10,939 bases of DNA from Ruminococcus sp. Its GTDB lineage: Bacteria > Bacillota > Clostridia > Oscillospirales > Ruminococcaceae. The position numbers and the translations under genes were made by a program. Of this stretch, positions 1-7,611 are shown one piece after another. Within the stretch, counting starts at the first letter, position 1. Each line of letters starts with the position of its first letter. The stretch is taken from positions 1 through 10,939 of the forward strand of contig DNLQ01000146.1 in NCBI GenBank assembly GCA_003488415.1, read 5' to 3'. The notes under the pieces were generated by a model. That model was not told the DNA's origin, ran no database searches, and was given only the letters and a program-made list of their open reading frames with translations.

Positions 1-150
1 AATCTTGCTGAGGCTGAAGAGGTGCCGAAGTCAATGAAGTATCGGCATGACCGCCGTGAGATCCTGAAAACGGCGGCGAAGGCTTCGTTTCTCACTCTGG
101 CAGCAGTTTTGAATTTCGGCTATAAAAGGCGAAGAAAGAAAAAGAAATGA
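1..150 (+). CDS. C-terminal end of an unrecognised protein (5' truncated by window edge)
   Basis: The reading frame is open from base 1 and runs 49 codons to a TGA at 148-150. The visible tail has an acidic start (around LAEAEEVPK), a charged stretch (KYRHDRREILK), a short hydrophobic stretch (ASFLTLAAVLNF) and a strongly basic end (YKRRRKKKK). The hydrophobic part could be a short membrane or amphipathic segment followed by a positive cytoplasmic tail, but it is short for a confident membrane helix. A terminator-like hairpin begins a few bases after the stop, which supports this being the true 3' end of a gene. I do not recognise the family, and its function cannot be read from the tail. It appears to be a separate transcription unit from the pyr genes, because a strong promoter lies between them. 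Confidence 0.6.
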   Translation, partial: NLAEAEEVPKSMKYRHDRREILKTAAKASFLTLAAVLNFGYKRRRKKKK

Positions 151-158
151 CCTGCAAG

Positions 159-205
159 CTGTCGGCTGAGCCTGTATTCCCTTGTGAGGGATGAGCGGCT
201 GACAG
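159..205 (+). terminator. Probable terminator hairpin of the upstream gene
   Basis: A two-part stem-loop starts 9 nt after the stop at 150. The outer stem pairs 159-168 with 196-205 (10 bp including two G-U pairs). An inner stem pairs TCCCT (178-182) with AGGGA (187-191) around a TGTG loop. It is followed by AAATATTTT, so the U tract is delayed and weak. Its position between a stop codon and the next promoter favours a terminator, though probably a leaky one. Confidence 0.5.
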
Positions 206-224
206 AAATATTTTCCGAAAACAC

Positions 225-253
225 TGGACAAATGATTGCAGGTATGATATAAT
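225..253 (+). promoter_or_regulatory. SigA-type promoter of the pyr operon, extended -10
   Basis: The -35 box TGGACA (225-230) is separated by exactly 17 bp from the -10 box TATAAT (248-253). A TG dinucleotide at 245-246, one base before the -10 box, makes it an extended -10. The expected transcription start is near 260, which puts the whole PyrR leader in the transcript. The near-consensus boxes suggest high basal initiation, with control left mainly to attenuation downstream. Confidence 0.85.
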
Positions 254-271
254 ATCAAAAGCAATTACTGT

Positions 272-302
272 CCTTTAATTCAATCCTGTGAGGTTGGCAA
301 GG
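272..302 (+). promoter_or_regulatory. PyrR-binding loop (anti-antiterminator) in the pyr leader
   Basis: The segment 282-295 (AATCCTGTGAGGTT) matches the known PyrR-binding consensus ARUCCNGNGAGGYU at every position. Bases 282-285 pair with 292-295 (A-U, A-U, U-G, C-G) and close the typical hexaloop CUGUGA (286-291). A lower stem pairs CCUU (272-275) with AAGG (299-302), leaving an asymmetric internal bulge, as in the Bacillus subtilis sites. PyrR bound to UMP should stabilise this hairpin, which keeps bases 296-302 from forming the antiterminator. Only one copy was found; I saw no second site between later genes. Confidence 0.9.
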
Positions 303-380
303 CGGCATAACAATACAGAACCAAGGCGAAACTGCGCCCGGAGTCCGGGTGCAGGTGTAACTGTAAGTATGCTCCCTGCC
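296..380 (+). promoter_or_regulatory. Antiterminator pairing of the pyr attenuator
   Basis: The 3' flank of the PyrR-binding hairpin, GGCAAGG (296-302), is complementary to CCCTGCC (374-380) in the 5' arm of the terminator, with six of seven pairs and one A-C mismatch. This pairing excludes both the lower stem of the PyrR hairpin and the terminator, as expected for the antiterminator conformer. The enclosed loop holds a separate GC-rich hairpin (332-354). The roles are inferred by analogy with the B. subtilis pyr leaders. Confidence 0.7.
332..354 (+). promoter_or_regulatory. GC-rich hairpin within the antiterminator loop
   Basis: Bases 332-341 pair with 345-354 as a continuous 10-bp stem (one G-U pair) with a three-base loop AGU. 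It is not followed by a U tract and so is not a terminator. It may bring the two antiterminator strands together. Its 3' arm, GGGTGCAGG (347-355), could also pair with CCTGCCC (375-381) of the terminator with one bulged U, giving an alternative antiterminator. Confidence 0.55.
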
Positions 381-399
381 CTGCGGTGGGGAGTTTTTT
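372..399 (+). terminator. Intrinsic terminator of the PyrR attenuator
   Basis: Bases 372-380 pair with 385-393 (9 bp, two of them G-U) around a CUGC loop, followed directly by six T (394-399). It lies just before pyrR, in the position of the attenuator terminator of Bacillota pyr operons. Its 5' arm is shared with the antiterminator pairing, so the two structures cannot coexist. Confidence 0.88.
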
Positions 400-416
400 C
401 GTGTATGGAGCAGACT

Positions 417-956
417 ATGGAAGAAAAACGCATAATAATGGACGAAAAAGCGATACAGAGGGCTATCGCCCGCATCTCCTACGAGATCATAGAGCGTAAC
501 AAGGGGACAGAGGATATCTGTGTTGTAGGTATGCTCTCCAGGGGAGCAACTCTCGGAAAGCGTATCGCAGATAAACTGTCCGAGCTGGAGAAGTGCAGCA
601 TACTCTTCGGAGCACTGGATATAACGCTCAGCCGTGATGACGGAACTCATGAAGGTCACAGTGACCGAAGTGAAATACCGTTTTCAGTCCGTGATAAGCG
701 GGTGATACTGGTGGACGATGTTATCTTTACCGGAAGAAGCGTTCGTGCCGCTATTGATGCACTTATGAAAAGAGGAAGACCGAAATCAATACAGCTTGCC
801 GTACTTGTCGACAGAGGACACAGGGAGCTTCCCATACGTCCGGACTACGTAGGCAAGAATCTTCCCACCTCTCACAGCGAGGTGGTAAAGGTATCAGTCC
901 GGGAGCTTGACGGAAGCGATTCCGTATGTCTCTACAGCAGATCGCAGCAGAGCTGA
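417..956 (+). CDS. pyrR: Bifunctional pyr operon RNA-binding attenuation regulator / uracil phosphoribosyltransferase PyrR
   Basis: This cytoplasmic protein binds the pyr leader RNA when loaded with UMP and promotes termination; family members often also convert uracil and PRPP to UMP. It has 179 residues, close to the 181 of B. subtilis PyrR. The phosphoribosyltransferase PRPP loop VILVDDVIFTGRS sits at residues 96-108. The N-terminus MEEKRIIMDEKAIQRA resembles known PyrR starts, as does YEIIERNKG at 22-30. The ATG at 417 was chosen because GGAG (407-410) lies 6 nt upstream and family length fits. The frame remains open back to an ATG at 288, but that extension would translate the PyrR-binding loop and terminator and is almost certainly untranslated. 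An ATG at 405 is also possible but has a poorer ribosome site. The protein should control its own operon. Confidence 0.95.
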   Translation: MEEKRIIMDEKAIQRAIARISYEIIERNKGTEDICVVGMLSRGATLGKRIADKLSELEKCSILFGALDITLSRDDGTHEGHSDRSEIPFSVRDKRVILVDDVIFTGRSVRAAIDALMKRGRPKSIQLAVLVDRGHRELPIRPDYVGKNLPTSHSEVVKVSVRELDGSDSVCLYSRSQQS

Positions 957-983
957 TGGAAAATATAAGTCAGGAGGAATAAA

Positions 984-2261
984 ATGTCATCAATACTTAT
1001 CAGGAATATACGGGCAGTTGACACTGCCGCAGACAAGATAACAGATGTATACATTGAAGACGGAAAGATCGCAGAGATCGCACAGGGTATCGACAGGGCT
1101 GCGGACACAATGATAGACGGTACAGGGCTCACTCTTATGCCGTCCCTGTTCGATATGCACGTTCATTTCCGTGATCCGGGACAGACTGAGAAGGAGGATG
1201 TGCTTACAGGCTGTGCAGCCGCTCTTGCGGGCGGAGTCACGGGAGTACTTGCCATGCCCAATACCAAGCCGCCCTGTGACGATCCGGAGATCATAAAATA
1301 CATCATCAACAAAGCGGAGGGTACAGGTGTTGAGGTCTACCCGGTAGGCTGTATCACCGGAGGAATGAGCGGAAACGGTCTCTGCGATTACGAGTCGCTC
1401 AAGGCTGCCGGCTGCATCTGTATCTCCGACGACGGACGTCCCGTGGAGAACGCTGAGAATATGAGGCGTGCCCTGGAGCTGTCCAATGAGAACGGACTCC
1501 TTGTAGCCTCACACTGTGAGGATCTCAGCATCATAAACGGCGGAATCATGAATAAGGGTGAGACATCTGAAAAGCTCGGTGTCAAGGGTATGGACAGAGC
1601 TTCCGAGGACTATATCACAGCACGTGAGATAATACTTGCATCGTCTGTAAATGCACGTATTCACATCTGCCACGTATCCACTGAGGGCAGCACAGCGATA
1701 ATCAGATTTGCCAAGTCACGGGGCATCAAGGTCACCTGCGAGACAGCTCCCCACTATTTCATGCTTACAGACGAGCTGCTGGAGAAGCGTGACGCCTACT
1801 ATCGTATGAATCCTCCTCTCAGGACATCCAAGGATGTAAGGGCGATAATAGACGGGATCAAGGATGGTACCATAGATTGTATCATAACCGACCATGCTCC
1901 GCATACGGACGAGCAGAAGGCGGACTTTGAGAAAGCGCCCAACGGCGTAGTGGGACTGGAGACCTCCCTTGCGGCAACTCTCACCGCACTATACCACACT
2001 GGCGAGATACCGCTGTCAAAGGTGGTGGAGCTGATGTGCGTGAACCCAAGGCGTATACTTGGACTTGAAGTCCCGTCCATAAGCGTCGGCAGCACAGCAG
2101 ACCTGGTGATCGCAGATCTTGACCGAAAGTGGACGGTAGATCCGGATAAACTGCACTCCAGGTCACATAATACGGTGTTCAAGGGCATGACACTTACCGG
2201 CAAGCCCATAATAACAATATCAAAGGGTATCGTAAGATACGATGAAAGGAAGGAAAACTAA
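984..2261 (+). CDS. pyrC: Dihydroorotase (class I)
   Basis: The enzyme catalyses the reversible cyclisation of N-carbamoyl-L-aspartate to dihydroorotate, step 3 of de novo pyrimidine synthesis, in the cytoplasm. It has 425 residues, typical of the B. subtilis/Aquifex-type class I enzymes. The amidohydrolase metal motif HVHFRDPG carries H59 and H61. Further expected ligands are H177 (SHCED), H230 (CHVST) and D303 (TDHAPH). The ISDDGRPV segment (147-154) supplies the aspartate that replaces carboxylated lysine in this class. NTKPP (93-97) and the MNPPLR segment (275-280) fit the substrate site. A strong AGGAGG (972-977) stands 6 nt before the ATG. The gene starts 27 nt after pyrR and its stop overlaps the pyrF start by one base, so translation is probably coupled. 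Family assignment is firm. Confidence 0.96.
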   Translation: MSSILIRNIRAVDTAADKITDVYIEDGKIAEIAQGIDRAADTMIDGTGLTLMPSLFDMHVHFRDPGQTEKEDVLTGCAAALAGGVTGVLAMPNTKPPCDDPEIIKYIINKAEGTGVEVYPVGCITGGMSGNGLCDYESLKAAGCICISDDGRPVENAENMRRALELSNENGLLVASHCEDLSIINGGIMNKGETSEKLGVKGMDRASEDYITAREIILASSVNARIHICHVSTEGSTAIIRFAKSRGIKVTCETAPHYFMLTDELLEKRDAYYRMNPPLRTSKDVRAIIDGIKDGTIDCIITDHAPHTDEQKADFEKAPNGVVGLETSLAATLTALYHTGEIPLSKVVELMCVNPRRILGLEVPSISVGSTADLVIADLDRKWTVDPDKLHSRSHNTVFKGMTLTGKPIITISKGIVRYDERKEN

Positions 2262-3187
2262 TGTCATTTGACAGACTTATCAGCAGGATAATAGAGCTTA
2301 AAAACCCCACAGTAGCAGGACTTGATCCTAAGCTGGAATATGTTCCGGAGTTCATTCAGCAGAAGTACATGGAGAAGGACGGCGGAACTCTGAAGGCTGC
2401 TGCGAAGGCAATATTCGACTTCAACAAGGCTATCATCGACGAGATATATGACATTGTACCTGCTATCAAGCCCCAGGCAGCCTACTATGAGATGTATGGA
2501 CACCACGGTATCAAGACTCTTGAAAAGACTATTCAGTACGCACAGCTAAAGGGTATGTTCGTTATCACAGACGGCAAGCGAAATGACATCGGAGCAACCA
2601 TGCAGGCATATGCCAGCGCTCACCTTGGCAGTGTAAACGTAAAGGACAACGAGATCTCTCCCTTCGGAGCTGATGCACTTACAGTAAACGGCTATCTCGG
2701 AACAGACGGCATTGAACCTCTTCTTGCAGAGTGCAGGAAGAATGACAAGGGAATATATGTACTTGTAAAGACCTCCAACCCGTCATCGGGAGAGCTCCAG
2801 GATCTGAAGCTGGAGGACGGCACTCCTATATATGCGCACATGGGAGATATGTGTGAGAAGTGGGGAGCTGATACGATCGGAAAGTACGGCTACTCCGCAG
2901 TAGGCGCAGTAGTAGGAGCTACATATCCCGAGATGCTTACAGAGCTCAGAGCACGTCTTCCTCACACCATGTTCCTTGTCCCCGGCTACGGAGCACAGGG
3001 CGGCGGAGCAGAGGGACTCAAAGGCGGTTTCGACGAGAAAGGACTCGGAGCTATCGTGAACTCATCCCGTGCAGTAATGTGTGCATACAAGAAGGAAGGC
3101 TGCGATGAGCGTGAGTTTGCACAGGCAGCACGCAGAGAGGTCATCCGTATGCGTGATGATATCTGCCAGTACATAAACCTTAAATAA
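2261..3187 (+). CDS. pyrF: Orotidine 5'-phosphate decarboxylase, long subfamily
   Basis: The enzyme decarboxylates OMP to UMP, the last step of the pathway; UMP is also the signal read by PyrR. It has 308 residues, longer than the roughly 240 of the B. subtilis type, and fits the second PyrF subfamily seen in mycobacteria and many Clostridia. Expected TIM-barrel motifs are in order: GLDPKLEYVP (20-29), the catalytic DGKRNDIG (104-111, with D104, K106 and D109 as the DxKxxD charge network), VPGYGAQGG (240-248, phosphate grip) and VNSSRAV (266-272, phosphate-binding arginine R270). The start overlaps the pyrC stop as TAATG. An 86-nt gap holding a hairpin follows, the largest gap between genes of the operon. 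Confidence 0.95.
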   Translation: MSFDRLISRIIELKNPTVAGLDPKLEYVPEFIQQKYMEKDGGTLKAAAKAIFDFNKAIIDEIYDIVPAIKPQAAYYEMYGHHGIKTLEKTIQYAQLKGMFVITDGKRNDIGATMQAYASAHLGSVNVKDNEISPFGADALTVNGYLGTDGIEPLLAECRKNDKGIYVLVKTSNPSSGELQDLKLEDGTPIYAHMGDMCEKWGADTIGKYGYSAVGAVVGATYPEMLTELRARLPHTMFLVPGYGAQGGGAEGLKGGFDEKGLGAIVNSSRAVMCAYKKEGCDEREFAQAARREVIRMRDDICQYINLK

Positions 3188-3197
3188 ATCTGAAACG

Positions 3198-3223
3198 CCG
3201 GTTCTACAATGGCGTAGGGCCGG
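3198..3223 (+). promoter_or_regulatory. Intercistronic hairpin between pyrF and carA
   Basis: Bases 3198-3207 pair with 3214-3223 as a 10-bp stem (two G-U pairs) around an AATGGC loop, 11 nt after the pyrF stop. No U tract follows, so it is not a standard intrinsic terminator. It could mark an RNA processing or stability site separating pyrF from carAB expression. No PyrR-binding consensus is present in this gap. Confidence 0.45.
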
Positions 3224-3273
3224 TGATGAAATATCCCCATCCGACCTCTGAAACCTAACAAGGAGGAATTGAA

Positions 3274-4380
3274 ATGTCACTTTTCAGAAACGTTGAAAAA
3301 GCATGGCTGTTACTTGCCGACGGCACTGTCTTTGAGGGCAGGAGCTTCGGAGCGAAGGGCACAGTAACCGGAGAAGTTGTATTCACCACCGGAGTAACCG
3401 GATTCCAGGAGACTCTCACTGATCCCAGCTATTACGGACAGCTTGTTACCCAGACCTTTCCGCTTATCGGAAATTACGGCGTGAACTCACAGGACAACGA
3501 ATCCGACAAGTCGTATGTCGGAGGCTACATCGTCCGTGAATGGTGTGAGGTGCCGTCAAACTTCCGCTGTGAGGGAGATGTAGACACCTTCCTGAAGGAG
3601 CAGAATGTCATTGGTATCTACGACATAGACACACGCCGTCTGACACGTATAATCCGTGAGACCGGCGTAATGAACGGAGTTATCACGACAGATGATCCGA
3701 CGGACAGGAAGGAAGAGCTGCTGAAGGAGCTGAGTGCCTACAGTGTAAGGAATGCTGTTAAGACCGTTACCGGAACAGTCACCCGTACTTACGAGCCGGA
3801 GGAAAAGAAGTACCGTACAGTACTGTTCGACTTTGGCTATAAGCGGAATATCAGGCAGGAGCTTGTGAAGCGTGGCTGCGAGGTCATCGTAGTACCTGCA
3901 TACACCACAGCAGAAGAGATAAAAGAGATCGCTCCCGACGGCATCATGCTTTCAAACGGCCCCGGAGATCCGGCGGAGAACACTGAGATAATAGCCAATA
4001 TCCGTGAGATACAGAAGCTGGGCATACCGATATTCGGCATATGTCTTGGCCATCAGCTCATGGCACTTGCCAACGGTGCCAGGACTGAGAAGCTGAAATA
4101 CGGTCATAGAGGAGCAAATCAGCCTGTTATCGACCTGGACAGCGGTCTGACATATGTTACCAGCCAGAACCACGGCTATGCAGTAATAGGTGACACTATA
4201 CCTCCGGAGGTGGGCAGAGTTTCCCACATCAATGCCAACGACAAGACCTGTGAGGGTATACGCTACACAGTCTGTGACGCCTTTACGGTGCAGTTTCATC
4301 CGGAGGCTCACGGAGGTCCGCTTGACACAGAGTATCTGTTTGATGAGTTCATCGGCAGGATGAAGAAGGAGGAGGATTGA
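3274..4380 (+). CDS. carA: Carbamoyl-phosphate synthase small (glutaminase) subunit
   Basis: CarA hydrolyses glutamine and passes ammonia through a tunnel to CarB for carbamoyl phosphate synthesis, the first step of the pathway; carbamoyl phosphate also feeds arginine synthesis. It has 368 residues, the normal family length. The N-terminal CPSase domain covers about residues 9-140 (ADGTVFEGRSFG, TGVTGFQETLTDPSY, GIYDIDTRRLTR). The class I glutamine amidotransferase domain covers about 180-365, with nucleophile C257 in GICLGHQL and partners H342 and E344 in FHPEAHGG; SNGPGDP lies at 227-233. An excellent AGGAGG (3261-3266) stands 7 nt before the ATG. The stop is followed after a single base by the carB start, so the two subunits are probably translated in a coupled way. 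Being in a PyrR-controlled operon, it is likely the pyrimidine-regulated copy (pyrAA in B. subtilis terms). Confidence 0.96.
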   Translation: MSLFRNVEKAWLLLADGTVFEGRSFGAKGTVTGEVVFTTGVTGFQETLTDPSYYGQLVTQTFPLIGNYGVNSQDNESDKSYVGGYIVREWCEVPSNFRCEGDVDTFLKEQNVIGIYDIDTRRLTRIIRETGVMNGVITTDDPTDRKEELLKELSAYSVRNAVKTVTGTVTRTYEPEEKKYRTVLFDFGYKRNIRQELVKRGCEVIVVPAYTTAEEIKEIAPDGIMLSNGPGDPAENTEIIANIREIQKLGIPIFGICLGHQLMALANGARTEKLKYGHRGANQPVIDLDSGLTYVTSQNHGYAVIGDTIPPEVGRVSHINANDKTCEGIRYTVCDAFTVQFHPEAHGGPLDTEYLFDEFIGRMKKEED

Positions 4381-4381
4381 A

Positions 4382-7300
4382 ATGCCGCTGAGACAGGATA
4401 TTAAGAAGGTACTTGTGATAGGCTCAGGTCCTATCGTTATCGGACAGGCAGCAGAGTTCGACTACGCCGGAACACAGGCTTGCCGTGCGCTGAAGCAGGA
4501 GGGGCTGGAGGTAGTTCTTGTGAACTCCAACCCTGCCACGATCATGACCGACAAGGCAATGGCTGACAAGGTGTATATTGAACCGCTGACACTTGATGTG
4601 GTGAAGCGTATCATAGAGATAGAGAAGCCTGACAGTCTGCTTTCTACTCTTGGAGGACAGACCGGACTGACACTTTCCATGCAGCTTGCAGAGGAAGGGT
4701 TTCTGGAGTCCCACAATGTAAAGCTCCTGGGAGCTGATCCTCTTACCATACACAAAGCTGAGGACAGACAGGCATTCAAGGACACTATGGAAAAGATAGG
4801 CGAGCCGTGCATCCCCTCCAAGGTAGTAGAGACAGTAGAGGACGCCCTGGACTTCGCCAAGGTAATAAGCTACCCGGTGATCGTCCGGCCTGCATTCACC
4901 CTGGGCGGCACAGGCGGCGGCATAGCCGGCAACGAGGAAGAGCTGCACGAGATAGCAACCAACGGACTCCGCCTTTCACCCATCACACAGATACTTGTGG
5001 AAAAGTGTATCAGCGGCTGGAAGGAGATAGAGTTTGAGGTGATACGTGATGCCAAGGGCAATGTCATCACCGTATGCTCCATGGAGAATTTTGATCCTGT
5101 GGGAGTACACACAGGAGACAGTATAGTTATCGCACCGGCTGTTACGCTCAGTGACCGTGAGTATCAGATGCTTCGTACCGCTGCCATCAACATCATAAAG
5201 GAGCTGAAGGTAGAGGGAGGCTGCAACTGCCAGTTCGCACTTCACCCCACCAGCTTTGAGTATGCAGTTATCGAGGTAAATCCCAGAGTATCACGTTCTT
5301 CCGCACTTGCATCAAAGGCTACCGGCTACCCCATAGCCAAAACTGCTGCAAAGATCGCTGTAGGATATACACTTGACGAGATAGTCAACCAGGTAACAGG
5401 CAAGACCTACGCCTGCTTTGAGCCGGCGCTTGATTATGTTGTAATAAAGTTCCCCAAGTGGGCATTTGATAAATTCGTATACGCAAAGAGGACTCTCGGA
5501 ACACAGATGAAAGCTACCGGAGAGGTAATGGCTATCGGCACCAGCTTTGAGCAGGCTATGATGAAGGCGGTACGTTCTATCGAGCTTGGACTTGATACCA
5601 TGAATCTGAAAAAGCTGGCAAAGCTCACAGACGAGCAGGTAAGGGAGAAGCTCCACGATATAGACGACGAACGTTCCTTCGTGGTATTCGAGGCTCTCAA
5701 GCGTGGAATAACTCCCGAGGAGATACACGAGATCACCATGATCGACAACTGGTTCCTGTACAAGCTGCTGAATCTTGTGGAGCTGGAGCGCTGGCTGGCT
5801 GACGGAGAGCTTACAGAGGACAAGTACCGTACAGCCAAAAAGTACGGATACCTGGACTCAACAATCGAGCGTATCTCCGGACAGAAATGTCCGATGCACC
5901 AGAGTGCCGTATTCAAGATGGTAGATACCTGCGCCGGCGAGTTCAAGGCTGAGACTCCTTACTTCTACTCCACCTATGACGAGGAGAACGAAGCGGCAGA
6001 ATTCATCGAGCATCAGAACTCAGGCAAGAAGAAGGTACTGGTATTCGGAAGCGGACCTATACGTATCGGACAGGGAATCGAGTTTGACTACTGTTCCGTA
6101 CACTGTGTATGGAGTCTGAAGAAGCTGGGATATGAAGCAGTTATCTGCAACAACAACCCTGAAACAGTATCCACCGACTTCGATACCGGTGACCGACTGT
6201 ACTTTGATCCTCTCACAAAGGAGGACGTAGCAGATATAATCGAGACCGAGAAGCCTTACGGAGTTGTAGTGCAGTTTGGCGGACAGACAGCAATCAAGCT
6301 CACACGCTATCTCTCTGATATGGGAGTGAATATCCTTGGTACATCTGCTGATATGATCGACGCAGCAGAGGACAGGGAGCGTTTTGATGAAGTGCTTGAG
6401 AAATGCGGTATCCCACGTCCGGCAGGTCATACAGTAATGACCACTGAGGAGGCAGTAGCAGCGGCAGAGGATCTTGGCTACCCTGTATTGCTTCGTCCTT
6501 CCTATGTACTTGGCGGACAGAATATGATAATCGCTCATTCAAAGGAAGATGTCATTGAGTACATGGGCATCATAACGAGTCATATGATAGAGAATCCTGT
6601 GCTGATCGACAAGTACATGATGGGAACAGAGGTCGAGGTAGATGCTATCTGTGACGGAGAAGACTTCCTTATCCCCGGTATTATGGAGCATATAGAGCGT
6701 GCCGGCGTGCATTCGGGAGACTCTATCTCCATTTACCCGGCACAGCACCTCTCCGAGCGCATCAAGCGCATTATCGTTGAGTACACAAGGCTGCTTGCGA
6801 AGGAGCTTCACGTTATCGGACTGGTCAATATACAGTACGTTGTTTATAATCACGAGGTATATGTTATCGAGGTAAATCCACGTTCCTCACGTACAGTACC
6901 CTACATCAGCAAAGTAACCGGCATTCCCATGGTAGACATTGCCACACGTATAATGTTCGGAGAGAAGCTCCGTGACATGGGATATCCAAGCGGACTTTAT
7001 CCGGCAGGGGACTACGTAGCTGTAAAGGTGCCTGTATTCAGTTTTGAAAAGCTGACCGATGTTGACACCATGCTCGGACCTGAGATGAAGTCAACGGGTG
7101 AGTGTCTGGGAATCGGACGAAACCTCCAGGATGCTCTCCTGAAGGGACTCACTGCTGCGGGCTTTGATCTGAAGCGTGAAGGCGGAGTACTGATCTCGGT
7201 GCGTGATACAGATAAGCAGGAGATACTGCCCATAGCGGACAAGTTTGAGCAGATGGGATTTGAGCTGTATGCCACCTCCGGCACACAGAGCGTACTTCAC

Positions 7301-7573
7301 AGGAACATGATAGCAGCTCACCTGGTGCGCAAGATCTCTGAGGGCGAGCCCAATGCAGTAACACTGCTGGAGAGCGGAAAGATACATTATGTTATCTCCA
7401 CCTCAGCAAAGGGACGTCTGCCTGAGCGTGACAGCGTAAAGATGCGCCGCAAGTCCATAGAGAGGTCGATATGCTCTTTGACAGCGATAGATACTGCAAA
7501 GGCACTTGTCAAAGTGCTGGAATCCGGCAGGACCATCAATGACGTTGAGCTTGTGGATATAACAAAGATATAA
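4382..7573 (+). CDS. carB: Carbamoyl-phosphate synthase large subunit
   Basis: CarB makes carbamoyl phosphate from bicarbonate, ammonia supplied by CarA and two ATP. Its 1063 residues match the usual length. The internal duplication is plain: the first synthetase half opens with VLVIGSGPIVIGQAAEFDYAG (about residues 10-30) and the second with VLVFGSGPIRIGQGIEFDY (from about 552). Each half has an ATP-grasp domain, seen at RPAFTLGGTGGG (near 169) and RPSYVLGGQNM (near 705), and each carries an ExNPRxSRS/T motif (VIEVNPRVSRSSAL and VIEVNPRSSRTVPY). The central oligomerisation region lies between the halves. The C-terminal MGS-like allosteric domain (from about 935, starting GGVLISVRD) is complete, so feedback by nucleotides is plausible. 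AAGGAGGAGG just upstream gives a strong ribosome site. It is the last gene before the shared terminator. Confidence 0.97.
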   Translation: MPLRQDIKKVLVIGSGPIVIGQAAEFDYAGTQACRALKQEGLEVVLVNSNPATIMTDKAMADKVYIEPLTLDVVKRIIEIEKPDSLLSTLGGQTGLTLSMQLAEEGFLESHNVKLLGADPLTIHKAEDRQAFKDTMEKIGEPCIPSKVVETVEDALDFAKVISYPVIVRPAFTLGGTGGGIAGNEEELHEIATNGLRLSPITQILVEKCISGWKEIEFEVIRDAKGNVITVCSMENFDPVGVHTGDSIVIAPAVTLSDREYQMLRTAAINIIKELKVEGGCNCQFALHPTSFEYAVIEVNPRVSRSSALASKATGYPIAKTAAKIAVGYTLDEIVNQVTGKTYACFEPALDYVVIKFPKWAFDKFVYAKRTLGTQMKATGEVMAIGTSFEQAMMKAVRSIELGLDTMNLKKLAKLTDEQVREKLHDIDDERSFVVFEALKRGITPEEIHEITMIDNWFLYKLLNLVELERWLADGELTEDKYRTAKKYGYLDSTIERISGQKCPMHQSAVFKMVDTCAGEFKAETPYFYSTYDEENEAAEFIEHQNSGKKKVLVFGSGPIRIGQGIEFDYCSVHCVWSLKKLGYEAVICNNNPETVSTDFDTGDRLYFDPLTKEDVADIIETEKPYGVVVQFGGQTAIKLTRYLSDMGVNILGTSADMIDAAEDRERFDEVLEKCGIPRPAGHTVMTTEEAVAAAEDLGYPVLLRPSYVLGGQNMIIAHSKEDVIEYMGIITSHMIENPVLIDKYMMGTEVEVDAICDGEDFLIPGIMEHIERAGVHSGDSISIYPAQHLSERIKRIIVEYTRLLAKELHVIGLVNIQYVVYNHEVYVIEVNPRSSRTVPYISKVTGIPMVDIATRIMFGEKLRDMGYPSGLYPAGDYVAVKVPVFSFEKLTDVDTMLGPEMKSTGECLGIGRNLQDALLKGLTAAGFDLKREGGVLISVRDTDKQEILPIADKFEQMGFELYATSGTQSVLHRNMIAAHLVRKISEGEPNAVTLLESGKIHYVISTSAKGRLPERDSVKMRRKSIERSICSLTAIDTAKALVKVLESGRTINDVELVDITKI

Positions 7574-7578
7574 CGAAT

Positions 7579-7609
7579 AAAGCTGTACGGCGTGAAGCCG
7601 TACAGCTTT
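7579..7609. terminator. Bidirectional intrinsic terminator between convergent operons
   Basis: Bases 7579-7591 pair perfectly with 7597-7609 (13 bp) around a GTGAA loop, giving AAAGCTGTACGGC and its exact complement. On the + strand it ends in a run of four T (7607-7610); on the - strand it ends in TTTATT. It sits 5 nt after the carB stop and just beyond the - strand stop at 7612, so it can end transcription of both operons. Confidence 0.93.
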
Positions 7610-7611
7610 TA

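Noticed and set aside
288..416. N-terminal extension of pyrR starting at ATG 288 (222 residues in total)
   Set aside because: It would translate through the PyrR-binding loop, antiterminator and terminator. Family length, the conserved N-terminus and the GGAG at 407-410 all point to ATG 417.
3188..3273. Second PyrR-binding site before carA
   Set aside because: No match to ARUCCNGNGAGGYU and no terminator with a U tract in this gap.
4424..6853. Several long open frames of 80-174 codons on the - strand opposite carB
   Set aside because: They sit antisense to a highly conserved gene, show no recognisable domains or consistent ribosome sites, and are explained by carB codon usage.
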